A stretch of DNA of 64,000 nt from Otis tarda (lineage: Eukaryota > Chordata > Aves > Otidiformes > Otididae), in contig CM048552.1 of NCBI GenBank assembly GCA_026413225.1, forward strand, positions 204,551,553 to 204,615,552, in the 5' to 3' direction. Made by a program: the position numbers and the translations under genes. The notes below the pieces were generated by a model, which saw nothing but the letters and a program-made list of their open reading frames with translations, made no database searches and was not told the origin of the DNA. Positions 36,530 to 49,742 of this stretch are shown one piece after another. Numbering within the stretch: position 1 is the stretch's first letter; every line of letters begins with the position of its first letter.

Positions 36530-37550
36530 CCAAAACAACCTGTATTTGTAGTGATGGTGGTTTGTAGCTGAGGCAACCTTATATAAGTGTCAGTATTATT
36601 GAAGATGGGAACTAGCTGAGGATGACAAGCAGCATAGAAGAGCTGTACTTTCTATAGCAAAATGGACTTACTTCCTCTTAATAGCTAGTTTGAAACGTAG
36701 TTAATAATCTTCCCTTTTTGTTTCTTTTTACTATCAACCAAATTATGGTTGGGTGTGGGGTAGCTCCAAGTTCTTAGCAGCCCTGCTTTCTGGGCTCTCT
36801 TGGCTCAGCACTTTTGGGGCCATACCATGTAATGCCCGGGGGAATGTTGAGAGAGAAAAGCTCTGTGGAACCGTGAATATTTTTACCTCGGTAAACTGTT
36901 GCAGTGCTCAGTCCCTCAGCCAAAACCACGTGGCCTCAAGGCTCAGGCTCTGTGGTTCAGTAATAGTGTTGTTAGAAAGTTGCAAGTGAATGTTTTTATT
37001 AAATGAGTGATGTCCTCAAGATACCATAGTATGCTTTGTTTTCTTATCACGTGTCCATTTTAACACTTAATAGGACTACAAAATATGAATGACTGGAAAA
37101 TATCTCAGTTGTGGAGGTTTGGGGTTTTTTTTCCCCTCTTCTGCCATCTCAGTTGCATTTGAAATCTTGGTCAAGTGCTGCACTGGCTAGGAACCTAACG
37201 TGCAAAATGTAGTACAGTTATCTCCCTACCTAGAAGGCTGCAGTGGCAGAACTCAGATTCTAGTTCATTCTTACAGGCACTGGTTTATAGTAATATTATT
37301 TTCAAGTTCTTAATTTGAAAATATATCTGATTTTCTTTTTAAGAGAGTAAATGTAGAACACAGTGGTTTAGATCTTTGATGGGCATGACTCTGGTGTCCT
37401 GTAAAAGCTTTCATTACCTTTGGCTGTGTTTTCCACCCTTTCATTGAGCTGTGCATAGCATGCTAATGCCAGGAGCTAATATTCGTATTTACTTGGAAGC
37501 AAGATTTTCAGCATGGTTAAGGCCATGTGAGCTCCTATGGGTACTGGAGG
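36530..37550. other. Intergenic, nothing recognised
   Basis: No coding frame, RNA gene or repeat could be identified between the CWC15 poly(A) region and the next CR1 element. Composition is AT-rich and unremarkable. Confidence 0.5.
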
Positions 37551-37551
37551 A

Positions 37552-38705
37552 ATATCATAGAATCCTAGAATGGTTTGCGTTGGAAGGGACCTTTAAAGGC
37601 CATCTAGTCCAACCCCCCTGCAAGGAGCAGGGAAACCTTCAATCAGATCAGGTTGCTTGAAGCCCTGTCCAGCCTGACTTTCAATGTTTACAGGGATGGG
37701 GCATCCACCACTTCTCTGGGCAACCTATGCCAGTGCTTTACCACCCTCATCATAAAAAAATTCTTCCTTATGTCTAGTCTGGACCTACCCTCTTTTAGTT
37801 TAAAGCCATTACTGCTTGTCCTATCACTACAAGTTGTGCTAAAAAGTTTATCCCCATCTTTCATATAGGGCCTCTTTAAGTACTGAAAGGATGCAATAAG
37901 GTCTCCATGGAGCCTTCTCCAGGCTGAAAAACTCCAGGCCTTTTCACAGCAGAGGTGTCCAGCCCTCTGATCGTTTTTGTGGCCCTTCTCTGGACCCACT
38001 CCAGCAGATCTGTGTCTTTCCTGTACTGGGGACCCCAAACCTGGACATGGTACTGCAGGTGAGTTCTCACCAGCGTGGAGTAGAGGGGGAGAATCACCTC
38101 CCTCAACCTGCTGGCCACGCTTCTTTTGATGCAGCCCAGGCTGCAGTTGGCTTTCTGGGCTGTGAGTACACATTGACAACTCATGTCCAGCTTTTCATTC
38201 ACCAGTACCCCCAAGTCCTCCACAGAACTGCTCTCCATCCCTTCATCCTTAGCCTGTATTGATACTGGGAATTGCCCCGACCCATGTGCAGGACCTTGCA
38301 CTTGATCTTATTGAACCTCATGAGGTTCACATGGGCCCACTTCTGAAGCTTGTCCACATCCCTCTGCATTGCATCCCATCCATCAGGCGTGTCAACCGCA
38401 CCACTCAGCTTGGTGTCACCTGCAAATTTGCTGAGGGTGCACTCGATCCCACTGTCTGTCACTGATGAAGATATTAAACAGTACTGGTCCCAGTATGGAT
38501 CCCTGAGGGACACCACTTGTCACCAACCTCCATCTGGACATCGAGCCATTGACCCTACCCTCTGGATGTGACCATCCAACCAATTCCTCATCCACCAAAC
38601 AGTCCACCCCTCGAATCCATCTCTCTCCGATTCAGGGAGAAGGATGTAGAGGGGGACTGTGTCCAAGGCCTTAGAGAAGTCCAGGTAGCCAACGTCCATA
38701 GGCCT
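37552..38705 (-). mobile_element. CR1 LINE, 5'-truncated and frame-broken
   Basis: On the minus strand this copy covers the same part of CR1 as the element at 740-1880. It shows [10 protein letters not shown]-like residues near 38680, [15 protein letters not shown] near 38500, [18 protein letters not shown] near 38310, and the C-terminus and 3' UTR down to an ATTCTATG-type end at 37552-37570. The reading frame is broken into at least four overlapping pieces by indels and substitutions, so it is an inactive, older insertion. It lies 1 kb downstream of the CWC15 poly(A) site. Confidence 0.95.
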
Positions 38706-38709
38706 GATG

Positions 38710-41700
38710 AAAAATGAGAAACGGGTGAACATGAGAAAAATGGGTGTAGTTTGTAATTCTCTCTTTAAATTAAAGCTACTAAAATCTTGGTGTATAGGCA
38801 TCGTGTTTAGAAGGAAAAAAGTTAAGAGCTGAACTTGTCAGAGTCTGGCAGTGGAGAAGCCAGCTGCTGCTTTAGGTCTGACCTCACAGCACAGTTGTCA
38901 TGGCAATAACAAAAAATACAGTGGTCTCACAGTGTTACGAGATACAGTCGCTGCGCCAAAGTGAGCAAGTAAGCGTACGGTTTCACTGCAGAGGGGGAGA
39001 CGTAGCTGAAGCCCCAGTTCAACACCTTCATGGAAATCATAAGTGCTTAATGCCGTCAATTGTATTCTTGAAGTAATGTAATTCTTTTCTTAGCAAAAAT
39101 AATACTTTTAAGACGTCAGAATGGCCAGGGTTGGTCAAGCTTTTCTTCAGCTATGCAGGCAATTGTTCTCCACACCTGGAGGAACATCCCTTTCTGAAAC
39201 TTTTGCATAATGCATAGGCGTACTCAGTCATTTTTTCTGGTAGCTCTCCCAGCCTGGTTCTGGAGGAAGCGCTGTAGGGGCCATATAGCTCCAGGCTGCA
39301 GCTGTGTTTGAGGGTTTTTGATGGCATTGTTTTTCAGCTGTGCCACAGAATTTGCAGATCCTATCTCCAACCTCCCCCCTCAAAGCTTTTGTATTTTGGC
39401 CTCCTGCAGTGTAAGCTGACCCACAGGCTGAGGGCTCAGCAATACACAAGCACAATTTGATAACTAAGGAATCTCAAGCCTTATCTCTTGGTGGGTTTTG
39501 CATCATTAACTATCGAATTTTCTTCACCGGTACTGGAAAACGGCGAAGCGCTCTGCGCTTTTTGTCAGGAAGAGCGCTGTGCTTTCAGTATTGATGCTGT
39601 ATTGATGTTTCATTTTCTACTGTGCTGCTTGTACTCATCTGAGACAAGCAGATCATCTGTTTTTGTAAAACTGCAGTGCAACAGTGAGTTCCTAAAAAAA
39701 ATCAGACTGTGATGTTGAATACCTCTGCTCCCAGCGTTATTCTTTTCCAAGAACCTCTGCTCAGTATGACAAATAACTTTCAACAAAGGCAGTGGAGCTG
39801 GCAAGGCAGCTGTTCCCAGGAGACAAAGTGGAAGAAAGTTAACATTCGGCACGTCAAGGAATGCAATATTTTACGGTTCCTAGCAATCAGGATTGTTTAA
39901 TGCTGTGTTTTTGCAAGCAACACCTGAACTCACTGTAACTGGGGATTTGACCCAAAGCCACTTGCTTTATATGCACTTTCTCCCTTGTTTATGGTTGTTT
40001 TCAGTGCAGCATTGGAACTGAAAACCAGGATCTGTTTTCCACAGGGACTAACAGCTAAACCTCTAAGTTTTTTATTAAAAAGCCTTGTCTTTCAAAATTT
40101 GTCTTGGAATATGTTTTATGGCTCTAAAGAGATTAATAGCATGAGGAATAAAGCTTAATGATAGTCCTGCAGCTGGAAATAATTGTGCTCTGTGTATACA
40201 AGGTTCTGAAATGTTTAGCATCTATTTGTCTTCCTGGAGTAAATGGCTGAATATTAAAGGCTTCATATTGCAACCAGCAAAATTATGATGTGTGTTTTTG
40301 AAGATTTCACATAGTCGTAGGTACCATGGAGGCATCCTATGAATGCCTGGAAGGAGGTTTTTATTTTTTGTTAAAATAAAAGCCTTTTTGGTGAGTTCCA
40401 GTTCCTCTGTTAACTTGGATTTTGTTTGAAATACAATCCTGGGGCGGAAGTGATCTGGTACTTGCCCTGTTTACCTCTGAGTGCCTCATGGGCAGCCCAG
40501 CTGGTGCCTGGTGTGGTCACAGCCTGGTGTCTCCTTTCAGCCCTGCATGTATGGGTTCCCATCGAGCTGCTGAAATTTCCCTCTGCTTTTTCCCACAACT
40601 ACAAATACCTTGAAGTCTTCCGTGCTGGAGGCGAGATCTGAGCACAGGGTCAAACCATCAGATGGATGGGGGATGTTGCCTTGAAGCGCTTCACTTCAAA
40701 GGAAGATCTGTAGGATTCCAGCCTTGAAGGGATGTGCTGAAGTTTAAAAAGTGCTTCAGGCTCAAGTGTTTATTCATATCTGCAGTCATGGCTGCTTGGA
40801 GCCTGAAGCCTTAATTCTCTTCTAAGGAAAGTCGGAATCACATGTAGGGGCTTCTCTGATTTTATTTCTTTCCCAGTGCCTACTGCTCTGCAATACAGAT
40901 TCAAGGGGAGGGAAAGAGAATACCCACAGAAATGTTTCCATCTGTGGAAGTCCTCCTTCCATCTCCTGTCAGCTTTTAGAATGAAATTTAGTTAGTTGTT
41001 GGTCCAGAACAAAACTTCCTGCCAAATTTTGTCTTGCTAAATAAGAAAAATCTGGGGATGCTTTTTTTTTTCCAAAGAAATAAAGTTCAGCTACTTTTCC
41101 CTGGACAGATGTATTGTCATATTTAGCCATAAAAGCAAATGCAGCCTCGTTACCCTACTTTATGTCCCCCAAGATATGGTTCAAGCAGAGCGTAAATAGG
41201 CACATTTGGAAAAGTCACGTTTCCTAAGAAGGGTTCCTTGGAACTCTTTGTTTGAATTGGGAATAAGCAGAAAGAAGAACCATGTTTCCATAGGTGTCCG
41301 TGTCACTAATTTTAAATACCTTTTTAAAAGCCCCTGAATTCTTTTGCTGTTCAGTCACAAACGCGTTTTACCGTTGCACTGCTTTCTTCCTTTGACTGAG
41401 ATCATACAGGTTGGCTTTTATTAATTTCAGACTTGACTTAATTTTCTTTCCCAAGGGGGATGTATCACGGGATGTAACTCAAGAAGAATGACTGTGATAC
41501 TGTGACTGGCAGGGAAATAAGATTGAAAATTAAATAGTGACTATGTCTAGCTTTTAAATTGCTTCAGTTCAAAGAGTTGGAATATACCTAAGGGATACAA
41601 TAAAAGCGTGTATGTGCAGATGAGGTTTTTTTTTCCCCTTTGTAGCCTCTGACCAGCAGTTCAGGAGCAGAAGCTTAATGTCACTGATCTTACCAAAATT

Positions 41701-44700
41701 TGATCTTTCAAGTGGGAACTGCAGCTTGGTGATTTAAAAAAACAACACAGAAACAAAATGCTGTGAATTCTAGTGTTCCTCATGCACCTCTAACCAGAAG
41801 GAAGAGTCATCTAGATCTAAACAAACTGTATCTCCTAATCCAAATCGCAGTTTGCCACCAAGCCTAAGAAATACCTTCTGAAGTGGAGGGAAGCGGCGTT
41901 CTACAGGAGGTAGGAAAATGAACCCAAGAAAATGGGTAAGTCTGCTTGCTCTGTTGAAATCAGTAGCATTTGGGTAGTAAAGGAAGATTATTTCTGAATT
42001 GCACTATAATATAATTTTACGGCTGACAGCGGAGATCTGTTATGACAGGTTTTATGCAAACAGAGGCTGTACAGCAGGCTGTATTCTGAAGAACAGAAGT
42101 TTGGGTGAAGGGCAGGATGGACACAGACTGTTCAGTCCCCAAAAAAAAAAAATTGTGTTTGGGAGCTGAGGGCTAAGCCCTTTTCCCCTCAGTACCTGCT
42201 TGATGCCCTACCTACAGATCTGCCCCTTCTTTATTTTTGAACCAAGTTATTTCCAGTGGATGTGATGTCCAGCAGCTGGTCTTCCTCCAGTGGAGAAGGA
42301 TTCTTTTTACGGCACTGAGAGAACAAGTTCTAAGTTCAAGCTGGATAAGGGTGGAGGACAGATCTGCCTGTTGGTCTGCTTGCTTTCAAGTGGGGTCCCC
42401 AGGGGCTGGTCTCCATCTTTTGGGATGGCCCAGGTGGACTTGGTGGCACACGAGTTGTTGGGATTGGTGCAGCGTGTGGATGGTACGCTCTGCTGAAGCA
42501 GTAATTCCTGAACCATCGCTTGGGTGGATGGTGGAATCCTGACACTGAACTGTTGGACATTCTCACTGCAGGAGAAATTCACTCTCTGAAAGAAAAGTCT
42601 ATTTGATTGGAATCCCCATGAATCCCCCCTCTGGTGTGCGTGCACCCTAGATGTCCTATGCTTGTGTGCCCCAGTTAGGAGCCCCAGTGAGACCAGTACG
42701 ATTCAGAGTTCTGTGAATGTTCTTGCTGAATTTGTCCTTCTGATGCAGATTAATATCACAAAGGTGTCACAGTCCCTTTGAGAACAGGATGACAAGGGGC
42801 TTGAACAAAACCAGTCATGTAGCCTAATTCATAACCTAGGTTGCAAAGGCTGATACTCCTGTGTGCTGTTTCTCAGCCCTCAAGGTTAACGTGTGATGAT
42901 CTTGACCTCCTCCCTTGCTCAGTAGAGGTCCTGCAGCTGGAGGCTGCTCTTAAGTCAGGCATTAACAGAGGTTGTTGACACCAGACGCTGGGGACCTGTT
43001 GAGTTTTTTTCTTCTAATGCAGTGAAAGGTCACTTGCACCTCTTCAAGGACTCTGTTAAATTGCCTTTTCCCAGCAAAGCCTGCTCCTGCTAGCAACGGA
43101 TGAATTCATCACATCTCTTACTGTGAGACATGTTTTGGGTAGTGCAGCAAAGACGGTGAACGCTGTGATTTATTTTAGAAGATGATACTTCACTGGAGCA
43201 TCTTTCCAGTTTAAAACTTTTAGGGTTGAATTAATTTCAGTTGGAGGCACAGGGAAGCTGATGGTAACGACAATGAATCATGTTTTCTGAAAGCCTTAGA
43301 AATTATTCATAGATGTTGAAATCTATACCTGGTTTATGCCCACCTCCTCCTTTAATTTATAGTTGCTTTTCAAACACCGGCTTTTAAAAAATGCATATTC
43401 TCTCTTTCAATGCAGACAGTGAGAGAAGGAATAATTTTAGAAAATTCCAGAGCTAAAGCATTTTAAAAACAGCAAATTAAAGGCCTTCTTTATGCAATAC
43501 CCCTTTCTGCCATCTGTGCCAATAAAGAATAAAAGCGAGGTGGTGTTACGTAGGTGTTAGAGCAGGGGATGGAACCAGGACTCCCGGAGCCTATTTCCAG
43601 CCACTAACCCAGGATGGTGCCCTGTGACAAACTCACACCGCAGGACTATGTTATTTGTGGAGTCAGGCACAAAGCTGAGGGGTAAAGCAAGGATTTAAGC
43701 CCCACTCTGAGATGTGAGGAAAGCAGGGTTGGGTTTTTGGCTCTGCTGCAGTTTGTGTGAATTCGCAGGAGCGGCTCAGGCATGTAAACCCTTCCAATCC
43801 AAACCCCAGATGGGTCTGGCATCCTGGCTCTGCCCGGCTCTCCTCCTGCTGAAGGGGGTGCACCTTTACCCCGCAGAGCTGGACCTCAGGGAACAAGTGA
43901 AAGACTTAGAGCATCTGATAGCCTTGGTGGTCACAACAGAGGTGCAAGAGGTCTGGATTAATACTGCTGGAGGCAGGGGATAGAGGGAGAAGCGCTCAGC
44001 ATTGGTCCTTTGGGTAAGTTCATGGCTTATGCACCCGTGGGGTCTGGAGGCTGTCCGCCCCCCGTGGTCCTGTGGCAGGACCTGGGCAGCCATGTCTTCT
44101 GCTGGTCTGGGTGGAGCACTGAAGTGAGATGAAGCCATTACAGTCCCTGGTGCAGAAAGGTGGATGTTGGCATAGTCAGCGGATGTGTCACACTTCCACA
44201 GTGGGCAGTGGTCGCAGTGGGGGGACGCAGCCATGCTCTGGGACTTGCCTGGGGTGGCAGTAGCCCTTCTGGATTTCTGCTTTCCAGGTCAAACTCCTGC
44301 AGGAGGACAAAGCTTGGGACATACCTGTGTGTGCTGAGCTGCCCGTTAGCTCAGCTGTAACTGCGGAGCACAGGGGTGTGGCTGGATCTAGACTGAGAAT
44401 GGGGAGTTACAGCCTTTGGTGTTAAGATTTTATTAAAATTACACGTTGTCAAAGGCAACGTTTTTGGCCAATTAGCAGTGGTCTGTCTCAGAAATGTATT
44501 TCTAATTTCACTCTTCCTTTTAATAGAAAGCTAATAACAGCTGCTGGTTGCAGATGGGAGTGTTTATGGACAAAGCCTTTCCTTTCCGTACTGCTGCAGC
44601 CTGGCTGGCTGGCTCCTCTTCGGCATTTCTTAGTTTGGAGTGGGTTCGTTATTTAATTTCATCCTTTTTTTTTTTTCCCTGATAGTTGCTCTTTGCCAAG

Positions 44701-45900
44701 AATATCAAATCTGAGAACTGCAGCGAGCGTGTTGCAAGAAAACGGAGAGATGCCGTGAGGCGTCTTGGTACCAGGGAACGCGAGGAGGGACTTGACAGAA
44801 GACCTGGAGGGCATTTGGACTGCACTCAGCTGGAGACAGACAGTGCAGAACTAGCAGATGCAGAAAAGTAAAGAAAAAAAATAATAAAATGGTGAAATGA
44901 AGTGAAGGGAAGAGATGAGGAGATTGGAAGGAGTGTGATGGATGAGCAGGAAAGATGAGCAGAGTAACAGAGAGCAGCTCTTCCCACTCCTGTAATGTGC
45001 CCTAGCCAAAGAGGTGATAACTCACTAACGAGGACCAGATGGACTCATTTGTCTGCTCCGACAGCTCAGCAGAACTTGTTTCAGCTGCAGCAAAGGATGA
45101 GTTTCAGAGTCTCAGCGCAGATCATTGCTCTTTTGACAATCAGTTCAGGGGCCTGTCAACAGGTTTTCCAAAGCACTCAGCATCTGCGGGAAAGTGCCGA
45201 GCAACGGCTGAAACTGTGGCCTGTTAAGAAGCGCCTGCAAAGGAGCTGGGAGCTTTTGAAGATCTAATTTCTGTCCCAGGATGCTCAAAAAACAGTGCTC
45301 TGAGACATTAATCTGGTGACTGGCATGGCTCTGGTTTTATCCCAGCGTTACACCGCTGGCTGTGGTGCAGTTATTCTTGGTCATTGTTGCTGTAAATGGA
45401 AGAACAAAACCAAGAAGTTTCTAAATATTTGGAATTTTTTTTTTAGTGAACTGTGTTTTCTAAGTGGAAATAACAATAAACCAAAGACTTTTTTGGAATA
45501 TCTTGAACATCCTAAGAGTCAGCCACATCTTTTCCTGCTGAGTGCAGGGAGTCCGGTGGGATGAGCCGCCCCCGCCAGCCGCAGGGACAGTGAATCACCA
45601 AGTGTCTGAGAGCAACAGCTGCAAATCAGAGGTGGCAAGCTGGGCTCCAGAGGGATGGGTTGGTGCAGAATGGCATCATTATGGGACTAACACAGCAGCT
45701 GCTCTTCCTGAGAAAAGAGATTTATCAGCAAGTCAAAAACTCCCCGCGAGTTTTCTTTGCCGATGCAGCAGAAACAGAGGGGACATGAGGACATGGTGGG
45801 GCACATAAAGGATGCTATGGCACCAGCACTGGGTCTTCAGCTACGCCAACTTCTGCCAGCAAAGGAATGAGTCCAGGGCTTGTTTTCTACTCCCAGCTTT
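38710..45900. other. Intergenic, no gene recognised
   Basis: No coding exon with family similarity, tRNA or other RNA gene was seen here. A short stretch at 43552-43612 (GGGGATGGAACCAGGACTCC) weakly resembles the end of ancient MIR-like SINEs. Short open frames at 42237-42542 and 44686-44871 have no recognisable homology. Confidence 0.5.
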
Positions 45901-45904
45901 TATT

Positions 45905-46015
45905 TCTCTCCCCAGAGCCTCCTCCTCTCTAGGCTGAACAGCCCCAACTCTCTCAGCCATTGTTCACAGGCAAGGTGCTCCAGCCCTCTGATCATCTTCA
46001 TGGTCCTCCTCTGGA
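45905..46015 (-). mobile_element. Short internal CR1 fragment
   Basis: On the plus strand it reads CCTCCTCTCTAGGCTGAACA, CCCCAACTCTCTCAGCC, then CCAGCCCTCTGATCATCTTC and CCTCCTCTGGA. This is the antisense of the CR1 segment encoding the [18 protein letters not shown] to [14 protein letters not shown] region. Both ends of the element are missing. Confidence 0.88.
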
Positions 46016-46019
46016 TTCC

Positions 46020-49000
46020 TGAGAGCTTCAAGTACTGCACCTCTGCGGAAGTACTTCAAGTACAGTACCTCTGAGCTCCCCCTCAAACATGCCACCTATG
46101 CTCTCCTTGGCTTCGCTGAGTTGCCTTTAGGGGGAACTAAGGAGCTTTTGCAGGGCTGGAGAGCTGAAGACAACACCCAAAAAGAGGAATATGGAGGGAG
46201 AACAGACAGTGCAGCTATGCTTCTATCCCCAGAGACCTCTGAGTCATCGAGAGGAGAGGTCGACCAAGCCGCTTTCCAGAACACCCTGTACCACAGGGGA
46301 CAATGCCAGTCCCTGGGGGACACCACAAGCCAAAGCCCTCCAGCATGGGTACAGTGGTGGTGAGGAAACCCAGCACACTGCAGACCATGGCTCCCCACCC
46401 ATCAGGAAAACTCATTTTCAAGAAGCTGCCTTGAAGCATTCTCTTTTATTTTCTCCTGGACTCTTATTTATGACATTCTAACATGTTTCTGGCTGTGGTG
46501 TTTGTATTCCCCCAAGGCCATATGTTCATTGTCATGCCAAAACCTTGCTTGTTCTCGAAGTGTTTTCACCCAGGGCTACCCACTGGGTTTCCATTAGCCA
46601 AAAGCTGGTTCCCACCATGAGCAGGACTCACTGAGGGGCAGCTGGGAGGGCAAAAGCCTGCATGGAAACACAACGTCACCCCTTCTCCTCAATGCCAGGC
46701 AGGTGGAAGGAGCCCAATGCTCATGAAAACACCTCAATGTTTTCCCTTGTTTTGAAACATTCAGATCCCAAAGCCAAGCCTCGGGCTAGCTGAGCTGCAG
46801 CTTCACCATCTTTTTATGCTACCCTAGTACTACAGAGGTCACGGTGAAGACAAAATAACCTCGTTTGCCCATCAGAGGTATCTCCAGCACCAGCCTCTTT
46901 GTTGTTCCAGCCCAGGGGGCTCTTACATCTTCCAGGCTGTAAGACACAGCGCAAGGGGTCAAGGCAAGGCCAGAGATCCCGAGAGAAAAAAATGAAAACA
47001 AGCTCCTGTAATCTGAACTATATGTTTTCTTGTCCCCGCTCAATTTACACACTGCATTTTTGACTCTTCTCTGACAAGCAGTGTTTATCTGGCAGGGGAC
47101 AACTCTCATTAGCAACCAAGGGCAGCATCAGATTTTTCTGTGCTTTGTTTAAACAGTATCTTTTGCTTGTGTTTTCCTTTTAAAATGATTGAGCAAATGG
47201 CTCAAACGTGACTGAGGCAAGGCTACAGCACCCCGCTCCCTTTCCACTCGCCTCCAACTATTTTAAAAGTTTGAGGGAAAATAAAACGTTGAGTCAAGCA
47301 AAACATTTCAACTCGCTGGTTCAGAAGGGTCAAAGAAAACCCATGTCCAGGAGACAAAAAAGAAGCAAGCTTTCAGCTTCTATCAAAACTGCTGGCTGGT
47401 GTTTATGAAAAACATTGGGTCATGATAACACAGACTAATATTTTAATAATATTTAGAATAATCTTCGTTTACATAGAAGTTGTTTTACATGAAGGTCATT
47501 TCTATTAAGTCAGTATCTTTTCCAGGAATAGAACCCTCTTTCCTTGGAAAACCAGAAGAAAAGTGCAAAAGCTGTTATTTATATAAGACTGACCAGTTCC
47601 AGTACTTTTCTCAGCCCCAGGATGGCTGAGGGCTGGACGGGCAGCGAGCAGGGCAACCATTGCCCCATTGCACTAGCTAATGCCCCATGCAAAACCTTAC
47701 CGTTAGCTGACCACGACAAAGAAAAGCTCTTTTCTCACCTAATTTCCTCTCCCCGCTTCCCTTTGATCAGGATCTGGAGCCAAGCATCCCGCCTTGGGCC
47801 ACCTAAACTTGAGGAAATATTCGTTTTGTTGGCTTTTGGAAACAAGCTGGGTTTGGAGCCAAAGGGGTTCCTGGCAGCCCTGGAATCTCACCCAGGAATC
47901 TTCCTGGCTCTGCCAGAGGCAGACCTCTCCTCCCTCAAACCCCATCCCACACCAAAGTCCCTCCCTGCCCGCAGGGGATGGCTCCATCCCAGCTCCAGGA
48001 GTAGCATCTCCCTGTGCTGGGATGCTCTTGCTCAGCATCATCGATGGGAAGGCACCATCTCATGCAGCAGTGGCCATACTCCACGTCTGGGTCCAGCCTT
48101 GAGGACCTTGATTCAGTCTTTGTGAGCATCCAGCACTCCTATTTTCGGCACTGCATTTCCAGAATCACCTTGTACATTTAGAGCATTGGAAAATATTTAG
48201 CAAAAGTCATCGGTAGTGTCGCAGCGGCCAGTGAGCAAGAAAGCCCTCTCATGATTATGAGGTGGTAACTAATGGCTTGCCACTATTAAACCAAAGGCTC
48301 CACAGCAGTACTGCTCTTGCATCTTACTCCTCCTCCTCCCTCAGTGCCCGCTGTGTGGGCTGAGGGCTTGGCTTCTCTCAAACCCTCAACCTCCCTCACC
48401 TCCCGCAGCCCCCGTGGCCACTCGCTTTGTGCTGGCCCTGCTGCAGTCGTCACCTCCTGCTCCTCCAGAGCACGCTTCATTGGACCATTTTAATAGCTTG
48501 GCCAAACGCTGACATGTCCTGGTGCTCCTGGACCTGGGGAGATGTGAACCACCCAGGTCATGTTCAGTACCTACTTCCCACCATATTTCCTGACCAAAAT
48601 AGCAAGGCTGGACCAGCGCTATGAGGTGGATGGATCCTGCCAGGCGGGCTTAGAAGGACATGACTCATCCTTGGTGGCTGTGCCAGGTGAAGACGTGTGT
48701 TTGGGATGCAGGGGGATGGCTGTGTGACCCAGCAGGAGGGGGACGGGTGCTGCAGATGCCACTGCTCTCAGGTTTGCTCTTTCCCATACAGCCACATCCC
48801 CATCACCCTGGCAGAGCTGGCTGGAGCTCCCCACATTGGAGAGGGCCAACGGGTGAATAATATCGCACTGTGGGAAACCGGGATTGGAGCTTACCCGCCT
48901 CGCTTGCTTTTTTTAGGGGGCTGTTTTAGCATTTGCACCCAGCTGGCGGTTAGGTACCTGCCTGCTCCTTTGGTGCAAAGGTACTTTGTGCATCGTGGAG

Positions 49001-49675
49001 ATCTTGGTGGGACAAGGTGCCCTGGGCTGTGCCTGGCACGCGGTGGCTGGGGCACACAAAGGGTAATGGCGCTGAGAGTGAAAAGGAGGGTCCCAAACCC
49101 GGGACCTCTCCAGAACCCTCCGACTCCTCTTCAGGGATTGTTTTTGTGGCTTTATGGGTGAAAAATTAAGGGTTTGTGGTTTATCCACAGCCTGAAACAA
49201 GCTGAAGGGCTGATCCCCACTCCAGCTCCCTGGTGAGTTGGGGAGGTGCTTTGGGCTGGCCTCAAGGACAGAAAGTAAATCCACTTAAGCGGTGGGCTTG
49301 CTTCCAGCCTTGCTGGCTGCCCTGAGGCCTATGGACATGCTAGCAGGAGCCAGGACCAACTTTGCATCTCCCAGGAGATTTGAGGGTCTGGCTCTGAGCA
49401 CCTCCCTCCCTGGTGCCCTGGGGAGGGCAGGCAGCTGTCTCTTCAGGGTGCCACAGAGGCAGGGCCCTTTGCCTTGGGGAAGTGCTTGGTGATCCGTGGG
49501 TGGATTTTTTTCTGAGGAAATGTTACACATCATGACGCATTTGCAACTCCCTTTTCAATTCTGCTCTGCCAGACAGCGGATCGCATTGCCGTGTTGCCCA
49601 TAGCAACATCTCCTGGTTGAAAAAAGCAAGCTGTGACAAATGGACGGGTTTGCTGGTGGATGTGTAAGAATGGTT
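46020..49675. other. Intergenic, no gene recognised
   Basis: The longest open frame here (47544-48125, plus, 193 codons) has no family similarity. It overlaps equally open frames on the other strand, as expected in GC-rich non-coding DNA. No repeat or RNA gene was identified. Confidence 0.5.
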
Positions 49676-49742
49676 GATACTATTACTATTATTATTGATA
49701 TTATTATTATTATTATTATTATTACTATTACTATTATTTATA
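49676..49742. repeat. ATT trinucleotide microsatellite
   Basis: An imperfect (ATT)n array of about 65 bases has a few interrupting units (ACT, GAT). It creates a spurious leucine- and isoleucine-rich open frame on one strand and an asparagine-rich one on the other. Confidence 0.97.

Noticed and set aside
44686-44871. Possible exon after a polypyrimidine tract (LFAKNIKSENCSERVARK frame)
   Set aside because: An acceptor-like TTTCCCTGATAG precedes it, but the frame simply runs to a stop, no partner exon was found and the sequence matches no family.
47544-48125. 193-codon plus-strand open frame in the intergenic region
   Set aside because: No recognisable domain, overlapping open frames on both strands, and no splice or promoter context. 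It is consistent with chance in GC-rich DNA.
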